Shown here: positions 4,511-7,701 of the stretch, piece after piece
Position numbering within the stretch: position 1 is the first letter of the stretch
Layout: the number at the start of each line of letters is the position of its first letter
Origin: Methylaequor sp045563055
GTDB taxonomy: Bacteria; Pseudomonadota; Alphaproteobacteria; Methylaequorales; Methylaequoraceae
Direction of reading: 5' to 3'
Length of the DNA: 7,701 nt
NCBI GenBank assembly: GCA_045563055.1
Contig: JBJKUR010000017.1
Coordinates: forward strand, 1-7,701
Notes under the pieces: model-generated
The model's database searches: none
What the model was told of the DNA's origin: nothing
The model's input: the letters and a program-made list of their open reading frames with translations, nothing else
Program-made: the position numbers and the translations under genes

Positions 4511-7000
4511 TTATCCATTTCTTAATAAATGATATGTATTAAAATTTAAATACTTTCTGTTTGAAAGTAGTAAAGTCATTAGAAATACTAAAAGAAACAA
4601 ACTTGAAATAATAAAAATAACTAAAAAAGGGAAATGCCATCCTACACCAAAAAAATTTATTATAAAAAAGTAGGAAAATATAATAGAAAATATTAGAGAA
4701 GAAACAATTATTGGTATAAATAATATAAAAGACTCAAATATAATCAATTTTAAAACTTTTTCTTTCTCAAAACCTAAAATTCTGAAAACAAGATTTTGAT
4801 GAACTTTTAGATTCCCAATAACACTAATAGCATTTGATATCACAATGAGTCCAATTAAAATTACAACTGTAGAAATTAGAAGACTCACAATAAGTAAGTT
4901 CTCTAAAAAATCTTTGGTTTTATTTATGTACTCAGATAATTTTATATAGGTAATAGTTGGTAATTTTCTTAATAAATTACTAAGATTTACAAGTTCCTCA
5001 TTATCAAACTTTACAGTAGACATATATTCATGAGGAATTTTTGATGCATATTTAGGGTTGAATAAAATTGCAAAATTAATGTTTAAGTCTCTATAATCTA
5101 CTTTTCTAAAATTCGTAATAACACCTGAAACCGAATTTCCAAATATATTGAATGTGATAGAATCACCAATTTTTAGTTTCAAGTCACTAGCTACTTTATA
5201 ATCCAAGGAAAGCTGTAATTTATTTTTTTCGTCTTTTTCCCACCATTCACCCTCAATAATTGGGTTATTAAAGGGAGGTGTTTTGGACCAGGATATTCTT
5301 CTTTCACCATTAACAAACCAAAAGCTTTTATTATTTTCACTGATCAATTCTTTTGGATTTTTATTATTTATAGCTTCTATTCTTGCAGATATCATGGGTA
5401 CGACCACTTGTTTTGCTTTGTAATCAATTTCACGAATTTGTTTTTTAAATAATTTCAATTCGTTTTCTTGTATTCCTAAAAAGAAATAATGAGGAGCATT
5501 TTGTGGTATAGAAGTATCTAGTTCTTTATTGATATTAGAGGACAAAATCCCTAAAAAAAATAATGTTGTCATTCCCAATCCCATAGTTACTATCATCATT
5601 GAATTGAGACTACGATAAGCTTTCAGGTTTTTAATCCCCATTTTAATTAGTAAATTCTGTGCATTCTTTGTTTTACTCAAAATAAAAATATAAAATTTAG
5701 ACAAAAAATAATAAAAAAAACTAATAATTATGAAAAAGAAAAAAAACACAGCTGTTTCTTGAGGTTTAACATTTAAAATACAAAAAAAAGAAACAAAAAT
5801 CGTTAATAAAATCCCAATTTCTATAACTGACTTTGTAGTGTAATTTAGTTTTAGGTGAGTACTACTATTTCTGAATAAATTTGCAATTTTTATTTGGTCG
5901 ATACTATCTACTACTGGTTTTGCAAATATAAAAAAAATTACAATACTAAAAAATTGGATAATTAGATATTCAGTAATTTTAAATTTTATATTTAACTCAA
6001 TATTTAGAAAATTTAAAAGGCTAGAATCTAGGAAAAGAATTATTAATAAGCCTAAAGTGTAGGAAATTAGTGAGCAAAAAACTAAAATTATAAGAGTTTG
6101 TGCATAATATAAAGTTTTAATATTATTAGAACTCAGTCCCAATGATTTATATACGGCAATATTAAACTGATTATTACTTAGAAATGAATAAAGTGAATTT
6201 TTTAAACCAATTCCTGAAATCAAAATAGCTGATGCTGCAATTATGGAGAGAAAATAAATAAAATTCTCGATAGTTTTTTTTAGATTCTGACTGATATCTT
6301 CTGGATACTTGATTTCTATTTTCTTATTTTCATTTATTATTTGTGGTAATTTAGAATTACTTTCCCTTTTTATAATTTTATATTTAAAATTAAGAAAACT
6401 ACCAAGATTGTTGATCTTTAAATTGTTGTAGCCTGATTTATTAATCAAAGCTTGATCTCCAAAAAGAAAAAATCCCCCAATATCCGGTAAACTTTCAATT
6501 ATACCTATAATTTCAAATGAAATATTTTGTATTTTAATTTTCTCGCCAATTTTTAAACCAAGGTTATTTTTTGTTGATTTGTCAATCAAAATAGATTCAG
6601 GTTTTGATTTGAGTAAACTCAGTGAATTTGCAGGCTCTACCTTGACGTTTCCGAGAAGTGGATAGAAATTATCAATTACTTTTATTCTTGTTGTTTTGCT
6701 CTCATCATTTTTAGTTCTTATAATAGAAGTAAACTCAATAACTTCTGTCATTAAAAATCTATCTTTTAATTCATCCAAAAATTTGTCATTTAAAGCAACG
6801 TTTTTTGTAGATAGTTCTACGTCACCTCCAAGAAAAACTCTTGAATTATCTTCTATTTCATCTTCAACACTATTCTTTAAAATTGTAACTGAAGAAAAAA
6901 TCAGCAAACTGATAAATATTGTAAAAAAGACTTTTGAAATCTTTGATTTATTTTTATTTAATTCTTTTATTAAAAATTGAAAATATTGTGTGAAATACAT
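4511..7000 (-). CDS. ABC transporter permease, YbbP-type with two FtsX domains
   Basis: An 829-residue inner-membrane permease of the MacB/FtsX superfamily (COG3127, YbbP). A first membrane segment (about 24-41) leads into SRVFLGGDVELS (53-64), a YbbP-like start of a periplasmic domain reaching to about 240. The first FtsX core follows with membrane segments near 247-265, 302-325 and 344-364, including IAVYKSLGLSSNNIKTLYYAQ around 281-301, the usual FtsX coupling motif. Two central segments lie near 392-410 and 417-441 and another at 467-486. A second periplasmic domain comes next, then the second FtsX core with three segments from about 695 to 812, containing VFRILGFEKEKVLKL. Ten membrane segments match YbbP. 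In E. coli ybbA-ybbP lies next to tesA and is proposed to act with envelope lipid or lysophospholipid handling; substrate unproven. It starts 2 nt after the ATPase stop with no Shine-Dalgarno, so translation is probably coupled. Confidence 0.88.
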   Translation of the reverse strand: MYFTQYFQFLIKELNKNKSKISKVFFTIFISLLIFSSVTILKNSVEDEIEDNSRVFLGGDVELSTKNVALNDKFLDELKDRFLMTEVIEFTSIIRTKNDESKTTRIKVIDNFYPLLGNVKVEPANSLSLLKSKPESILIDKSTKNNLGLKIGEKIKIQNISFEIIGIIESLPDIGGFFLFGDQALINKSGYNNLKINNLGSFLNFKYKIIKRESNSKLPQIINENKKIEIKYPEDISQNLKKTIENFIYFLSIIAASAILISGIGLKNSLYSFLSNNQFNIAVYKSLGLSSNNIKTLYYAQTLIILVFCSLISYTLGLLIILFLDSSLLNFLNIELNIKFKITEYLIIQFFSIVIFFIFAKPVVDSIDQIKIANLFRNSSTHLKLNYTTKSVIEIGILLTIFVSFFCILNVKPQETAVFFFFFIIISFFYYFLSKFYIFILSKTKNAQNLLIKMGIKNLKAYRSLNSMMIVTMGLGMTTLFFLGILSSNINKELDTSIPQNAPHYFFLGIQENELKLFKKQIREIDYKAKQVVVPMISARIEAINNKNPKELISENNKSFWFVNGERRISWSKTPPFNNPIIEGEWWEKDEKNKLQLSLDYKVASDLKLKIGDSITFNIFGNSVSGVITNFRKVDYRDLNINFAILFNPKYASKIPHEYMSTVKFDNEELVNLSNLLRKLPTITYIKLSEYINKTKDFLENLLIVSLLISTVVILIGLIVISNAISVIGNLKVHQNLVFRILGFEKEKVLKLIIFESFILFIPIIVSSLIFSIIFSYFFIINFFGVGWHFPFLVIFIISSLFLLVFLMTLLLSNRKYLNFNTYHLLRNG

Positions 7001-7002
7001 GT

Positions 7003-7671
7003 TTAATTTTTTATTTGACCATCGAATAAATTTATTACTCTATCGCACTTTTTCGCTAAATTAGTGTTATGAGTTACTAAAAATAGACTGATTTTCTTTT
7101 TTTTAGAATAATCAAATAGTAGATTAGAAACTATTTCTGTATTTTTTCTGTCTAAATTACCAGTAGGTTCATCTGCTAAAATGATTTCTGGGTTAAATGA
7201 AATCGCCCTTGCAATTGCGACTCTTTGTTGCTCTCCACCAGATAATTCAGAAGGTAAATTATCTTTACGATGGTCTAGACCAATTTCGGAAAGAATCAAT
7301 GTAGCGTTCTCTTTTTCATTTTTAATTTTATTTATTTGCATTGGGAACATTATATTTTCGAGAGCTGTATAATTTGGAATCAGGTAAAACTGTTGAAACA
7401 CTAATCCAATTTTTTTTTTTCTAATTGCAGTTTTTTGTTCCTCACTTATTTTAGAAAAGTCTTTATTTTCAAAAATAATTGAGCCTGATGAAGGGTTTTC
7501 TAAACCAGACATAAGCATCAGGAGACTTGTTTTTCCTGAACCGCTCTCTCCAATTAAAGCAACTCTTTCATTTTTTTTTATTTCAAAATTTATATTTTTT
7601 AAAACCCTGATATCATTTCCATTTAATTGGTAATTTAGGTTAATGTTATTTAGTTTATATAGTTCTTTCAC
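7003..7671 (-). CDS. ABC transporter ATP-binding protein, LolD/YbbA type
   Basis: A 222-residue ABC ATPase with all motifs intact: Walker A GESGSGKT (41-48), Q-loop FQQF (92-95), signature LSGGEQQ (143-149), Walker B ILADEP (164-169), D-loop NLD and switch histidine His201 in VTHN. The length and the LSGGEQQRVAIARA and ADEPTGNLD patterns place it in the LolD/MacB/YbbA group, whose ATPases drive extraction or mechanical movement of envelope substrates rather than solute pumping. With the YbbP-type permease immediately downstream it is best called YbbA-like. The start given is a GTG at 7671, which fits the family's usual short N-terminus. The frame remains open upstream to the window edge, so a start beyond 7701 cannot be excluded. 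The promoter is not in the window. Confidence 0.9.
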   Translation of the reverse strand: MKELYKLNNINLNYQLNGNDIRVLKNINFEIKKNERVALIGESGSGKTSLLMLMSGLENPSSGSIIFENKDFSKISEEQKTAIRKKKIGLVFQQFYLIPNYTALENIMFPMQINKIKNEKENATLILSEIGLDHRKDNLPSELSGGEQQRVAIARAISFNPEIILADEPTGNLDRKNTEIVSNLLFDYSKKKKISLFLVTHNTNLAKKCDRVINLFDGQIKN

Positions 7672-7701
7672 TTTTAGATTACTTTTTGTATTGATTATTG
7701 G

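Noticed and set aside
1..7701. CRISPR array, insertion sequence, prophage or integrase
   Set aside because: No regularly spaced repeats, transposase, integrase or phage genes were found. The tRNA-like blocks raise the idea of attachment sites, but no mobile genes accompany them.

Overview
The window is strongly AT-rich, densely coded and has very short intergenic gaps. Lys/Asn/Ile-rich proteins, almost no Shine-Dalgarno sequences and a few conserved bacterial families fit a streamlined, free-living marine alphaproteobacterium of the SAR11/Pelagibacterales type. That placement rests on composition and gene style only; no rRNA or other taxonomic marker is present.

Layout, left to right: the C-terminal tail of an unidentified gene (+); a small secreted protein with a glycine-rich motif like that of allene-oxide-cyclase/dirigent-type barrels (+); a cytosolic BtuF-like (cobalamin-binding/helical-backbone metal receptor) protein (+); an alpha/beta hydrolase (-) divergent from a MarR-type regulator (+), sharing a short control region with a palindrome and a direct repeat; a J-domain protein with a C-terminal membrane anchor (+); and a two-gene ABC transporter operon read right to left, a LolD/YbbA-type ATPase followed 2 nt later by an 829-residue YbbP-type FtsX-domain permease. 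The hydrolase/MarR pair looks like a self-contained regulated module and the ABC pair like a lipoprotein/lysophospholipid-type export system. The other genes look like independent housekeeping or accessory genes.

The most unusual part lies between the genes. Every gap that contains a gene 3' end (142-290, 798-956, 1854-1954, 3290-3628, 4400-4510) carries a GC-richer block resembling a decayed or partial tRNA, starting about 4 to 35 nt after a stop codon. The one gap with only 5' ends (2783-2878) has none. Two blocks (801-832 and 1888-1935) share an exact 11-mer plus a 9/10 match and the same departure from the tRNA T-loop consensus, so they look like copies of one element rather than independent dead tRNAs. 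The 3480-3559 block keeps a perfect Leu(UAA) anticodon arm, variable arm and T-loop but has a ruined D-arm. This may be a family of tRNA-derived intergenic repeats, possibly acting at transcript 3' ends. The resemblance is read by eye, and the function is inference.
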